Positions 37,683 to 45,769 of a DNA stretch of 64,000 nt are shown piece after piece. Source of the DNA: Armatimonadota bacterium (GTDB taxonomy: Bacteria; Armatimonadota; UBA5829; DTJY01). How positions within the stretch are numbered: the stretch's first letter is position 1; each line of letters begins with the position of its first letter. The notes below the pieces were generated by a model. The model had not been told where the DNA came from. It made no database searches and saw only the letters and a list, made by a program, of their open reading frames with translations. Position numbers and translations under genes: made by a program. The stretch lies in contig JAIMAU010000007.1 of NCBI GenBank assembly GCA_023511795.1, forward strand, positions 1 through 64,000. Reading direction: 5' to 3'.

Positions 37683-38503
37683 CAAATCAACTTAGCCTAG
37701 TATTCTTTAAAATTGCAATTGGGTTTTATATAGGTGCGGCTGTGTTTTATATTGCCAACTTCTTAAGTCAGCGAAGGGCGTTTGGTGATATTGGGAGGGT
37801 AGTCCTAATTATCGCTGTCATACCACATATATGTGCAGTAATCATTCGGGGAATCGTTTCAAATCGCCCACCATTTTTAAATTTGTATGAGTACATGCTT
37901 TCGGTTACGCTAGGCGTTGTAATATTATACCTGGCGCTAGAATTTTCCACTAAGAGCAAGATTTTCGGGGCAGTTGCTGTGCCGCTGGTAGCTTTGGCGT
38001 GTGTTTTTACCTCACGTCTACCTAGCGAGGTAGCATGGACCATGCCAGCGTTAAAGAGCGCATGGCGCGTGCCCCACATCTCAACCGCTATACTGGCATA
38101 TTCAGCTTTTACTATAGCGTTTTGTCTAGGCGTTCTCTATCTTCTTCGCGAGCATGTCGGAAAAGTGGGAGGATTTCTAGCAAGCAGACTTCCTTCGCTA
38201 GATGTGCTTGATCATACTGCCTATCGAATGATTGCTTTTGGGTTTCTTATGCAAACTGCACTATTGCTTACAGGCGCTGTGTGGGCGCAATTTGCTTTCG
38301 GGCGGCCTTGGAGCTGGGACCCAAAGGAAGTCTGGGCTCTAATAACATGGCTTGTTTATGCCGCGTATCTTCACACTCGTTTGAGCATGGGGTGGAAGGG
38401 TCGAAGATCTATTATCCTGACGATTGTTGGGTTTGCAGTTGTGCTCTTTACATTATTTGGTGTGAACTGGATAGGTAGAGGCTACCACGCAACCTACCAG
38501 TAG
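37679..38503 (+). CDS. ccsA: cytochrome c biogenesis protein CcsA (system II)
   Basis: The ATG at 37679 overlaps the stop of the cytochrome gene (ATGA), giving 274 residues; an ATG at 37541 would extend deep into that gene. About eight membrane segments are visible. The heme-handling WWD motif reads RPWSWDPKEVWALITW near residue 209, and conserved histidines lie in VIPHI (residue 50), VPHIST (133) and DHTAYR (179). With ResB it forms the heme exporter and ligase of system II. The next gene, for siroheme or precorrin processing, starts 4 bases later. Confidence 0.93.
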   Translation: MTNQLSLVFFKIAIGFYIGAAVFYIANFLSQRRAFGDIGRVVLIIAVIPHICAVIIRGIVSNRPPFLNLYEYMLSVTLGVVILYLALEFSTKSKIFGAVAVPLVALACVFTSRLPSEVAWTMPALKSAWRVPHISTAILAYSAFTIAFCLGVLYLLREHVGKVGGFLASRLPSLDVLDHTAYRMIAFGFLMQTALLLTGAVWAQFAFGRPWSWDPKEVWALITWLVYAAYLHTRLSMGWKGRRSIILTIVGFAVVLFTLFGVNWIGRGYHATYQ

Positions 38504-38507
38504 TCCA

Positions 38508-39131
38508 ATGGCGTACTATCCTATCAACCTTGACCTACAGAACAAGAAATGCATAGTTGTTGGCGGCGGGGCAGTCGCCGAGCGGAAGGTCATCTCGCTG
38601 CTTGAATTCGGTGGTCGCATTGTAGTTATTGCTCCAGAGTTAACCCCCGCCCTTAAACAACTCGCCAAGCAGGGAAAGGTGGAACATGTTTCCGCAGAGT
38701 ACCAGCCAGGTATTCTCCAGGGTGCTTTTTTAGTAATTGCAGCCACGAACGAACGTCATGTAAACGAGGCAGTTGCAGAAGAAGCCGGACATCTTGGCAT
38801 TCTAGTGAACGTAGTAGACACACCTTCGCTTTGCAATTTCTTTGTGCCGGCAACCGTTAAAAGAGGCGACCTCATCATAAGCGTATCAACTTCGGGGAAA
38901 AGTCCGGCTCTTGCCAAGCATATTAGAGAGAAATTAGAGACTGAGTTTGGACCGGAGTTTGGCATGCTTGCCGACCTGCTTGGCGCTATTCGTGAGAAGG
39001 TTAAGGCGAAATATTCAAACCAGCACGACAGAAATTCTGCTTACGAACGGATAATCAATTCAAATGTACTGGCGCTTCTCGCCGAAGGCAGGTCGGAAGA
39101 AGCATTGGAGGTTGCGATAAAGTGCATCTAA
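38508..39131 (+). CDS. precorrin-2 dehydrogenase / sirohydrochlorin ferrochelatase-type protein
   Basis: The 207-residue protein matches the N-terminal half of CysG (Met8p type). It opens YPINLDLQNKKCIVVGGGAVAERK, a Rossmann loop for NAD, and contains LVIAATNERHVNEAV and NFFVPATVKRGDLIISVSTSGKSPALAKHIREK, which carries the active-site Asp/Ser region. It oxidises precorrin-2 to sirohydrochlorin and may insert iron to make siroheme. It is followed by hemA with a 10-base overlap, so tetrapyrrole genes are translationally linked here. Confidence 0.92.
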   Translation: MAYYPINLDLQNKKCIVVGGGAVAERKVISLLEFGGRIVVIAPELTPALKQLAKQGKVEHVSAEYQPGILQGAFLVIAATNERHVNEAVAEEAGHLGILVNVVDTPSLCNFFVPATVKRGDLIISVSTSGKSPALAKHIREKLETEFGPEFGMLADLLGAIREKVKAKYSNQHDRNSAYERIINSNVLALLAEGRSEEALEVAIKCI

Positions 39132-40420
39132 TGGTCGTCGGCCTGAGCCACAAGACTGCGCCGATTGAGCTGCGGGAAAAATTGTTTTTTTCAGAGCAAC
39201 AGCTTCCGACCATTCTTGCCAATTTAAAGGATTCAACTGCCATTTCCGAGTGCGCCATTCTTTCAACATGCAATCGTACTGAGGTTTACATTTGCGCGTC
39301 TGATCCCGGTGCCGATACTTCCATCAAGACATTCTTAAGCAGAATTGGTGGTTTCTCAAACGAGGAGCTCACGCCGAAACTCTATGTTTACAGGAGCTAT
39401 AAAGCCGCCGCCCACTTGTTCCGCGTTGCATCGGGGGTTGATTCGATGGTTATCGGCGAGCAACAGATTCTCGGCCAGGTAAAAACTGCATATGCTACTG
39501 CTTCTAAGCATGGTGCAAGCGGGCCAGTGTTGAACACCCTTTTTCAGCAAGCGATTACAGTTGGCAAGAGGGCGAGGACAGAAACCGAAATTGCACGCGG
39601 AGCATTCTCCATTGGCTCGGTTGCAGTTCAGCTTGCACGCTCGATATTCGAAGAGCTTTCCGAACGAACGGTTCTAGTCATCGGTGCTGGCAAGATGGCT
39701 GAACTGACTATTACCCATCTTGTTTCATGCGGTGTTAAATCTGTTTTGGTGGCAAACCGCACCCATGAGAAGGCCGAACATCTTGCTTCAGAATTCAACG
39801 GCCAAGCTGTAAGGTTTGATAACCTTCTAACCGCCCTTATGAAAGCCGATATAATAATTACTTCCACCGGCGCGCCTGAGCCCATTATTTCTCGGAATCT
39901 AGTTCTCTCTGTAATGCGTGCAAGGCGCGGCCGCCCAATCTTCTTTATTGACATAGCCGTCCCAAGAGATATTGAGCAGACAGTCGGCTTGATTGATAAT
40001 GTTTTTGCTTACAACATAGACGACCTCCAGAAAGTTGTTGAAGTTGGAGAGGTAGCCCGCCGAGCAGAGATTGCTAAGGTTGAGGCGTTGATTGCCGAAC
40101 AAGTAGACGAATTCATGCGCTGGTTTCGCATGCGTGATGTAGTGCCGATTATTGCTGATCTTCAAAAGAAATATGAGGAAATCTGCGATGGGGAAATGAA
40201 AAAGCTTAGAAGAAAGCTTGAGCATCTTTCCGAAGACGAATGGAATGCAATTGTAGCAGCGGCGCGCTCAATCCTGCGCAAAGTTATGCACCAGCCATTA
40301 ACTTTCATCAAACAATGTGCTGAGTCTGAAGATTCCTCAGATAGGCTCAGTTTTTTGCGAGAGCTGTTTGGCATTCAGGTAGATGAGTTGAAAGCTGACG
40401 AAAAGATTGACGGGAGTTAG
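39122..40420 (+). CDS. hemA: glutamyl-tRNA reductase
   Basis: HemA reduces glutamyl-tRNA to glutamate 1-semialdehyde with NADPH, the first committed step of heme synthesis by the C5 route. The protein has MVVGLSHKTAP, the catalytic Cys50 in ILSTCNRTEVY, GEQQILGQVK, the Rossmann segment TVLVIGAGKMAEL and a C-terminal dimerisation helix. The GTG at 39122 (432 residues) gives the family-typical MHLMVVG start and has GGAGG 10 bases upstream. The ATG at 39131 (TAATG overlap) is an alternative that loses three residues. hemBCDL are not in the window. Confidence 0.96.
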   Translation: MHLMVVGLSHKTAPIELREKLFFSEQQLPTILANLKDSTAISECAILSTCNRTEVYICASDPGADTSIKTFLSRIGGFSNEELTPKLYVYRSYKAAAHLFRVASGVDSMVIGEQQILGQVKTAYATASKHGASGPVLNTLFQQAITVGKRARTETEIARGAFSIGSVAVQLARSIFEELSERTVLVIGAGKMAELTITHLVSCGVKSVLVANRTHEKAEHLASEFNGQAVRFDNLLTALMKADIIITSTGAPEPIISRNLVLSVMRARRGRPIFFIDIAVPRDIEQTVGLIDNVFAYNIDDLQKVVEVGEVARRAEIAKVEALIAEQVDEFMRWFRMRDVVPIIADLQKKYEEICDGEMKKLRRKLEHLSEDEWNAIVAAARSILRKVMHQPLTFIKQCAESEDSSDRLSFLRELFGIQVDELKADEKIDGS

Positions 40421-40423
40421 GAT

Positions 40424-41263
40424 ATGCCTGACAATAGCTTGTTAATCAAATTGGCAGCGGTTCTTTTTGGCTTGGCGGGCGTATTTTATATTTGGCGGGT
40501 TTTTGTGTGCGAAACAATTGGTAGACTTGCATCCTCAATTCCCATCATCGGTTCTATTATCCTTTGCTTCGGGGTGGTCGGTCGCAGTATTGAGATGCAG
40601 CAAGTGCCGTTTACCAATTTGTCGGGAGCGCTAGCGTTCATGGCCCTGGCCCTAGCTGCAATATATCTTCTTATGGAGCAGCGGCGGCGGATTGGGGCGC
40701 TTGGAACCTTTGTATTTGGAATGGCAACAATTGTACTTCTGATTAGTATTTTTATGCCCCAGCAGATAAATTTGATCCCGTTACCGGCGCCAGCAAACCT
40801 TTGGGGCATGATACACTTTGGGGCGAGCTTGCTGGCTTGCGTTGCTTTCACTCTCGCTTTTTTCGCTTCAATTACATACATGCTTCAGGAGTACATGCTC
40901 AAGAGAAAGCAAATCACTCGGTTACAGAGGCATTTGCCGTCCCTGGATATGATGGACGATTTAGCATACCGAATGGTGACGCTTGGGTTCTTACTGCTCA
41001 CAGTCGGAATTATTGCGGGTGTTTTATGGGTCCAATCTACTTTGAGAGAGATTTTGATCTCGAAAGGCATCTGGTTTTTGATTACATGGCTTGTCTATGC
41101 AGCCTACCTTCATGTGCGAGTAGTTCGTGGGTGGCAAGGGAAATGGTCGAACCGACTTTTAGTTCTCGGATTTGCGTGCATTTTTGCTGGCTTTGTAAGT
41201 ATCTTCGTTGCTTACTTAGGAGCAGATTCTACCTATTTTAATCTGCATAGATTTGAGAGGTAA
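40424..41263 (+). CDS. CcsA/HemX-like integral membrane protein without a WWD motif
   Basis: The 279 residues have about eight membrane segments and the CcsA-type layout, including VPFTNLSGALAF and an LPSLDMMDDLAYRMV segment almost identical in style to the CcsA at 37679 (LPSLDVLDHTAYRMI). Where CcsA has WSWDPKEVWALITW, this protein has REILISKGIWFLITW, so the Trp-rich heme motif is lost. HemX proteins next to hemA in Gram-positive bacteria look like this and are thought to regulate HemA levels. It follows hemA by 3 bases. A second cytochrome c assembly factor is the alternative. Confidence 0.82.
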   Translation: MPDNSLLIKLAAVLFGLAGVFYIWRVFVCETIGRLASSIPIIGSIILCFGVVGRSIEMQQVPFTNLSGALAFMALALAAIYLLMEQRRRIGALGTFVFGMATIVLLISIFMPQQINLIPLPAPANLWGMIHFGASLLACVAFTLAFFASITYMLQEYMLKRKQITRLQRHLPSLDMMDDLAYRMVTLGFLLLTVGIIAGVLWVQSTLREILISKGIWFLITWLVYAAYLHVRVVRGWQGKWSNRLLVLGFACIFAGFVSIFVAYLGADSTYFNLHRFER

Positions 41264-41339
41264 TCTATGCGGAGACCTCGTCGATTGTGTTCACGACTTT
41301 GCTTCAAGTCGCTTGGACAACGGACACCGAAAGCAATTC

Positions 41340-42035
41340 TTAAATTTTAATCCGTGCTTTCCCTTCTTCGTAACATTGGGGACAATAGCCGTGTGAGATA
41401 GCAATGTCGTGTTCATTACCGAGGTAAGCCTCTGGTGAGACCCATTGGCCATCGGAGCGGCGAATCTTGCCACAAACACAACAAAACGTAAGCATTGAGC
41501 CAAGGAGCCTTTTCTGGGTGAGCTCAAGGAGATCTGCTTGAGGCTTTCTTATTTTTTCAAACCGAAGTATGCTTTCATATCCATTTATTTCTTCAATATA
41601 TTGACCGGATTCCACAATAACTTTATAGCCGCTTTCAGCTAGTGCAGCTAAAATCAACGCCCAAAGTGGGCACGGAGCGGTTCCTCTCTCCCAAGATTTT
41701 TGCTCGTTCCATATTTTGCCGCCGAACTGATTGTATTCGACCATTCGATATCTATTGTTAGGTAAATCTTCGAGCTCAATTTTGGAAAAGAACCCGCACG
41801 ACGTAGCAAATTTTATGAGATTGCAGTACAGCTTCCAAGGGTCGGGATCGCGGAAAGATACTTTCATTTTTTCTTCAATGTAGCGCAAAAAGAAGCTCCC
41901 AATGGCCAAATACATTGCTTCTTCGCCTTTTGCGCCGAATAGCCTGTGGCATACTTCACCAAGCCCAAAGAAATAGCCCTCCATTAGGTCTGGTAGTTTT
42001 TCTCGTCGTTTTGGTCCTTCGATGACCTGTTTCAT
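41340..42035 (-). CDS. protein with a C-terminal zinc finger of the CxxC-SHGxCPxC type
   Basis: I do not recognise the N-terminal 170 residues, which look like one alpha/beta domain (starting KLPDLMEGYFFGLGE). The last 45 residues read CCVCGKIRRSDGQW and then HDIAISHGYCPQC, a zinc-binding module commonly found at the C-terminus of PAS proteins and response regulators. Here it is attached to another sensor-like domain. No signal peptide or membrane segment is present, so it is cytoplasmic. A sensory or regulatory role is possible but unproven. It converges on the HemX-like gene. Confidence 0.65.
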   Translation of the reverse strand: MKQVIEGPKRREKLPDLMEGYFFGLGEVCHRLFGAKGEEAMYLAIGSFFLRYIEEKMKVSFRDPDPWKLYCNLIKFATSCGFFSKIELEDLPNNRYRMVEYNQFGGKIWNEQKSWERGTAPCPLWALILAALAESGYKVIVESGQYIEEINGYESILRFEKIRKPQADLLELTQKRLLGSMLTFCCVCGKIRRSDGQWVSPEAYLGNEHDIAISHGYCPQCYEEGKARIKI

Positions 42036-42097
42036 GTTCCATTGCCCTTATGAAATCTGCTAATTAATAAAGCATTTTCATGATTTCTCAGCCATCC

Positions 42098-43549
42098 CTA
42101 TGGTGCCGGCGGTGTTATGGGTGCGGGGGCAACCGGCGCTTCAGGCGGCGGAGCAGTCTCGGAAGGTGCGTCAGGATTAGCAGGCTCCGCAGGAGCTGGG
42201 GCAGACTCGGTTGCCGGCTTGGGAGGGTTATCGGGCGGTGTTGGCGTGTCAAAAGTAATCGGCGCTGAGGGAGCGGCTTCACGCCGGCTTGGGTCGTATA
42301 TCATATCATAGGTGAAATTCATTAGCCGAGCAAATCCCTGGCGGTCAGGTTTGTCATAGATTGCTGATGAGCTGTCGCTCATCTCGTTCCAATTGTAATA
42401 ACCTAAGCCATTTGCTGATATAGCACAGTCGACTGCAAATGCCGATGCTCTTTCAGGGGTTGAATCTCCGAAGAATCTGTAAGCAAGAATTAGTTTCTTT
42501 CCATCAAGTATCAAAAGGTCCTGTTCTTTCTTTACCGCATCAGACGAGATATTTCCGACAGTGCGAATCATGACAATGTCGGCGAAATTCACAATTCGAA
42601 CTAGGTTTGCGTTGTTCCAGCGAAAAACATTCGCATCAGGGTGGTCGATACTAAAAGGATAGGCGACTTCGGCGAGGAAAAGGACATCCTTGTGCTTTTT
42701 CTTCACGCGTTGGGCGACATCCGCAAGTGCATCAGCAATTAAGCGTGCCCTGAACGTTACATGTTCGCGTACAGCCATCGGCATGTTTTGCTTATCTTCG
42801 AATGCATAATCAAAGATTGTCTTATCGCAAGGGTCAATCTCATCGAAGCTTTTATAGTTTGTCCCCCATTTTTTGTTTAATTCAGCTAAGTCATGATATG
42901 ATGAGCGCATCCATTTGCGGAAATACGCATTCGTCTCTTCATCGAAAGAAAGGGGTAGCCCTTGTTCATTCCTCCAGCCAGTCTCAACACATAAGCCCAC
43001 TACCGGAAGGAGCTTCCCACCGACCTTCACACGCAGCAAGGAGGGGTCATTGCCATACCTGTCTAGATATACTGACACATAATGCGCGAGTGCTTTTCTG
43101 AACTCGCCATCTTGAAATAAAATGCAGCCTTCTTCTACCTGCTTGTCTTGATTAACCGCTGGCTTGAGCTGTAAATGTGAGAATTTCATCAAGTTTTGGC
43201 GGTCTACAGCTTGGAGTTGAAGCCAGGGTAATATATAAACTTTCTCTTGCCCGGCCAACTTGTATTCGCGGTCAAGCCAGTACCAATCCCTATCTACCGC
43301 TTGACTTACTTCGTGGTCTACGCAGATTGTATTGAACCCAAGGTCCTTAATTTTCTTGAGTTCGGCGGCAAGAATTGCATCGTCGCTCTTCCAAGGGTCC
43401 CACCAATGCCCGAAGAAGTATATTGACTTTAAGAGTTGTCCATCTGGTAGTCTCAATGGGTCCTGTGGTCTGATTGGTCCTGCAAAAACAGACAAAGCAA
43501 TGTTCAACGAAACTAGGCAAAGGGCGGTTTTAATGATTAGGGATTTCAT
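42098..43549 (-). CDS. secreted TIM-barrel glycosidase-like protein with Pro/Ala-rich tail
   Basis: The ATG at 43549 has AGGAGGA 9 bases upstream and starts a signal peptide (MKSLIIKTALCLVSLNIAL, cleaved near VFA-GP), giving 483 residues; the ATG at 43627 is upstream of that site. The mature part reads like a glycosidase barrel of the beta-galactosidase/GH42 sort (SIYFFGHWWDPWKSDDA, GFNTICVDHEV, LCVETGWRNEQG, LAELNKKWGTNYKSFDEID). The last 55 residues are a Pro/Ala/Glu-rich tail that may tether it to the wall. Substrate unknown. It is a single-gene unit facing the mraZ operon. Confidence 0.72.
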   Translation of the reverse strand: MKSLIIKTALCLVSLNIALSVFAGPIRPQDPLRLPDGQLLKSIYFFGHWWDPWKSDDAILAAELKKIKDLGFNTICVDHEVSQAVDRDWYWLDREYKLAGQEKVYILPWLQLQAVDRQNLMKFSHLQLKPAVNQDKQVEEGCILFQDGEFRKALAHYVSVYLDRYGNDPSLLRVKVGGKLLPVVGLCVETGWRNEQGLPLSFDEETNAYFRKWMRSSYHDLAELNKKWGTNYKSFDEIDPCDKTIFDYAFEDKQNMPMAVREHVTFRARLIADALADVAQRVKKKHKDVLFLAEVAYPFSIDHPDANVFRWNNANLVRIVNFADIVMIRTVGNISSDAVKKEQDLLILDGKKLILAYRFFGDSTPERASAFAVDCAISANGLGYYNWNEMSDSSSAIYDKPDRQGFARLMNFTYDMIYDPSRREAAPSAPITFDTPTPPDNPPKPATESAPAPAEPANPDAPSETAPPPEAPVAPAPITPPAP

Positions 43550-43873
43550 GCAATCATCCTCCTGCACGTACGGCGAAAGCTTTATAAACTGTCGATAACG
43601 CAGCCGGCCCCGTATAATTACTGGCATTCTACCATGCGTTTAAGAGCAGGTCAAGGCGACAAATTTCAACGGTGATTATACTTAAAGGCTTTTTGAATGG
43701 ATTGGGAACAAGTGAGGAAACGAACTAAGGCTTTTTTACCTAGTCTATTAAAGCTAATTCACAGCTCCAGATATAACCAAAATTATCATGCGAGGACTTC
43801 GATGATTGTAAATATCCTCTGCTTTTACTGGCCCTGTTCGCAGAAAGTTCACAAAGTTTTGCAATTACCGACA

Positions 43874-43902
43874 TTGACAATTTGCCGTACCAGGCATAGA
43901 AT
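43874..43902 (+). promoter_or_regulatory. sigma-70 promoter of the zinc-ribbon gene and mraZ
   Basis: TTGACA at 43874-43879 and TAGAAT at 43897-43902 are separated by exactly 17 bases. Transcription should start near 43909, inside the GNGGT repeats described next. Confidence 0.82.
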
Positions 43903-43940
43903 TGGGGTGATAGGTGGTGGAAAGTGGTAAATTGTTCCAC
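43902..43940 (+). promoter_or_regulatory. MraZ-box-like repeats over the transcription start
   Basis: Three units with a 10-base period read TTGGGGTGAT, AGGTGGTGGA and AAGTGGTAAA (43902-43931), sharing G(G/T)GGT at the same offset. MraZ of E. coli binds TGGGN direct repeats with the same 10-base period, and the mollicute box is AAAGTGG, which the third unit matches. An inverted repeat GTGGAA/TTCCAC spans 43917-43940. Since mraZ is the second gene behind this promoter, autorepression is a natural inference. Confidence 0.5.
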
Positions 43941-43996
43941 AAACGACCAGGAATGACCTGACTCGGCCAATGCAAAGAAAGGGAGGACAAATTTTG

Positions 43997-44668
43997 ATGG
44001 CACCTCTCGCGATACCAGAAGGTGTGGTCACCGACATCCAGGTAGAAACTCAGCCGGCAGGTCTGACGGCCATGTACATGGTCGAGGCTCAGAACGCCGA
44101 GGAAAGCAAAGAGATAGCGGTCCTATTTAAGGAGTTCGCGTCAGCGGTTGACGTTGTGCAACTTTGTACAGGCAGGCTAATGGGCTATGCGGTGAGGGCA
44201 CGTGACCAAGAGCAAAACCTCCTCCTAGACCAGATATACAAAGTAATCACATCTCGTTACCACGGTTTCGTAATACGGCAAAAGCCGATTGAACAATGCA
44301 TGTTTGAACTTTGCCGCGAATTATGCAGGGACTACGGAGGAAAAATGTTAAAAATACCCACCTGCGATATCTGTGGGAAATATGATCCCTTCCCCAGTAC
44401 TATCGTGAACCTATTGAATGAGCGCGGCACGACAATCGCTTCACGTACATACTGTGCCAGTTGCACAGCTGAATGGGGTGATAGCCCCAGCAAAGAGTTT
44501 CTGATTTCCCTCCTTCAGGCTGACAAACGTAATTTTGGTTCTTTGCTGGGGATGAATATTGTCAGGAAGCCTTTGCGACGAAAGCATACAATTGGAAGTA
44601 AACCATGCGGAAAATACCTTGCTTTCAAGATAATGTCTGATGCTGACCAGCAGTCAGCCATGGGGTAA
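43997..44668 (+). CDS. cysteine-rich zinc-ribbon protein of unknown function
   Basis: The ATG at 43997 has GGGAGGA 9 bases upstream, giving 223 residues; the in-frame ATG at 43970 is upstream of that site. Family unknown. A zinc ribbon is visible as CDICGKYDPFPST and YCASC about 40 residues apart, with other cysteines in QCMFELCRELC. The N-terminal 100 residues look like an alpha/beta domain and the end is basic (RKPLRRKHTIGSKPCG), which could contact nucleic acid. It is the first gene behind the promoter at 43874 and mraZ follows after 20 bases, so a link to growth or division control is possible but unproven. Confidence 0.7.
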   Translation: MAPLAIPEGVVTDIQVETQPAGLTAMYMVEAQNAEESKEIAVLFKEFASAVDVVQLCTGRLMGYAVRARDQEQNLLLDQIYKVITSRYHGFVIRQKPIEQCMFELCRELCRDYGGKMLKIPTCDICGKYDPFPSTIVNLLNERGTTIASRTYCASCTAEWGDSPSKEFLISLLQADKRNFGSLLGMNIVRKPLRRKHTIGSKPCGKYLAFKIMSDADQQSAMG

Positions 44669-44688
44669 ACTTTTCGGGGGGCAAGCCC

Positions 44689-45117
44689 TTGTTTTCAGGA
44701 GCATACGCACATTCTGTTGACAGCAAGGGTAGAACAGTAATCCCTGCTAAGTTCAGGGCAAGGCTTGGTGAGAGGTTCTACATTACAAAAGGGATGCATG
44801 GATGCCTGTGGGTACTTTCTGATGAACAGTGGAGACAATTCCAACAGGCGCTTGCACCAAAATCACTCCTTGCCTCCCAGGCGCTTAAGCTTGAAAGGTT
44901 TTTCGTGGGCTCCGCGGTCGAGTGTATACCGGATGGCCAGGGAAGGATTTTGATTCCCCAGAACCTTAGGGATTACGCGGGAATCGACGGAGATATATGG
45001 ATCGTGGGGCTCACGAACAAAATCGAGATTTGGTCCACCGACCGTTGGGAAGCATTCAATCGTGAGTTGACTGACGAAGAAATTCAGAGAATAGGTGAGA
45101 GTTTGGAGCTAGGCTAG
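44689..45117 (+). CDS. mraZ: transcriptional regulator MraZ
   Basis: MraZ is a DNA-binding repressor of the AbrB-like swapped-hairpin type that normally heads the division and cell wall (dcw) cluster. The 142-residue protein has both conserved DxxxR motifs, in YAHSVDSKGRTVIP at residue 11 and PDGQGRILIP near residue 82. It begins with a TTG at 44689 behind a G-rich stretch; no in-frame ATG fits. rsmH/mraW and ftsL, the usual followers, are absent: a terminator and a minus-strand gene come next. It is therefore an orphan mraZ, with a zinc-ribbon gene as its only operon partner. Confidence 0.95.
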   Translation: MFSGAYAHSVDSKGRTVIPAKFRARLGERFYITKGMHGCLWVLSDEQWRQFQQALAPKSLLASQALKLERFFVGSAVECIPDGQGRILIPQNLRDYAGIDGDIWIVGLTNKIEIWSTDRWEAFNRELTDEEIQRIGESLELG

Positions 45118-45195
45118 CATTGAGGCTTGCCCGCATCGGAGGACACATAATAAAAAGCAAACAATCGGAAACTACCTGCGTCACACTACGTTATA

Positions 45196-45247
45196 CCGGG
45201 CGGGATGTTTTTTTATGCTCCCCTTGCGCTGCCCGCCCGGCTTTTTT
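45196..45247 (+). terminator. terminator of the mraZ operon
   Basis: CCGGGCGGG at 45196-45204 pairs with CCCGCCCGG at 45232-45240 and is followed by CTTTTTTATC. The loop is long (27 bases) and itself contains TTTTTTT. It lies 78 bases after the mraZ stop. Confidence 0.75.
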
Positions 45248-45286
45248 ATCTTTGAAAAAACCCTGTTGCTGATTGGGACGACTTAA

Positions 45287-45322
45287 TTAGGTAAAGAATC
45301 ATGCGCATGATTCTTTACCTAA
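45287..45322. repeat. perfect 36-bp palindrome
   Basis: An 18-base arm starting TTAGGTAAAGAATC is followed directly by its complement, with no loop (centre ATGC/GCAT at 45301-45308). It overlaps the stop codon of the monooxygenase gene. No T-run follows on either strand, so it is not a standard terminator. Confidence 0.85.
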
Positions 45323-45602
45323 GGCCTCTATACACAATTCCCTTCCGTGGTTCGGCCATCCAGTCTGCTACTGTTTCCCGCCATCTCAAATAGTGAGGCG
45401 TGTTCTTGTGGGCAGCAGCATCCTCGGCAGTTTCGTAAGCCTCATAGAGGATAAATCGGGAAGGGTCATCCTCAAGCTGAAGCACATCAAATCGTACGTT
45501 GCCAGGTTCTTTTACAGACTCACGTGCGTTTTCAAGGGAGGCCTTGATAAAATCCTGGATATTCTCCGGCTTAACATGAACATGAACAAGAGTTACATAC
45601 AT
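45315..45602 (-). CDS. antibiotic biosynthesis monooxygenase (ABM) domain protein
   Basis: The 95-residue protein is a single ABM dimeric alpha/beta-barrel. It begins MYVTLVHVHVKPE, has GNVRFDVLQLEDDPSRFILYEAYET in the middle and HKNTPHYLRW with the conserved His near residue 70, and WMAEP at the end. Relatives include YgiN quinol monooxygenase and LsrG. They act as cofactor-free oxygenases or isomerases on small aromatic or quinone compounds; the substrate here is unknown. It appears to be a single-gene unit that converges on mraZ. Confidence 0.88.
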   Translation of the reverse strand: MYVTLVHVHVKPENIQDFIKASLENARESVKEPGNVRFDVLQLEDDPSRFILYEAYETAEDAAAHKNTPHYLRWRETVADWMAEPRKGIVYRGLR

Positions 45603-45716
45603 AACATCAACCCCTTAAAAAATAACGATATTAAGGTGGCAGGCTGGTGGCTTTTAAATATGCCAGTACTTCATTTTACTCCAATTTTCTAAGCTTTCCT
45701 TCTTTGTTGACTCTTC

Positions 45717-45745
45717 AGCCTATATTCCATACAATGAAATAAGCA
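45717..45745 (+). promoter_or_regulatory. sigma-70 promoter of the GH32/43-like lipoprotein gene
   Basis: TTGACT at 45717-45722 and TACAAT at 45740-45745 are 17 bases apart. Transcription should start near 45752, 18 bases before the ATG at 45770, leaving room for the GGAGG at about 45760. Confidence 0.7.
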
Positions 45746-45769
45746 CCTTATGGGTATTCGGAGGTCTTA

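Noticed and set aside
43740-44003. An 87-residue minus-strand frame opposite the mraZ promoter
   Set aside because: It covers the promoter and operator region, lacks a ribosome binding site and has no family resemblance.
45393-45692. A plus-strand frame antisense to the ABM monooxygenase gene
   Set aside because: It is a shadow of the real minus-strand gene, whose ABM-type sequence and ribosome binding site are clear.
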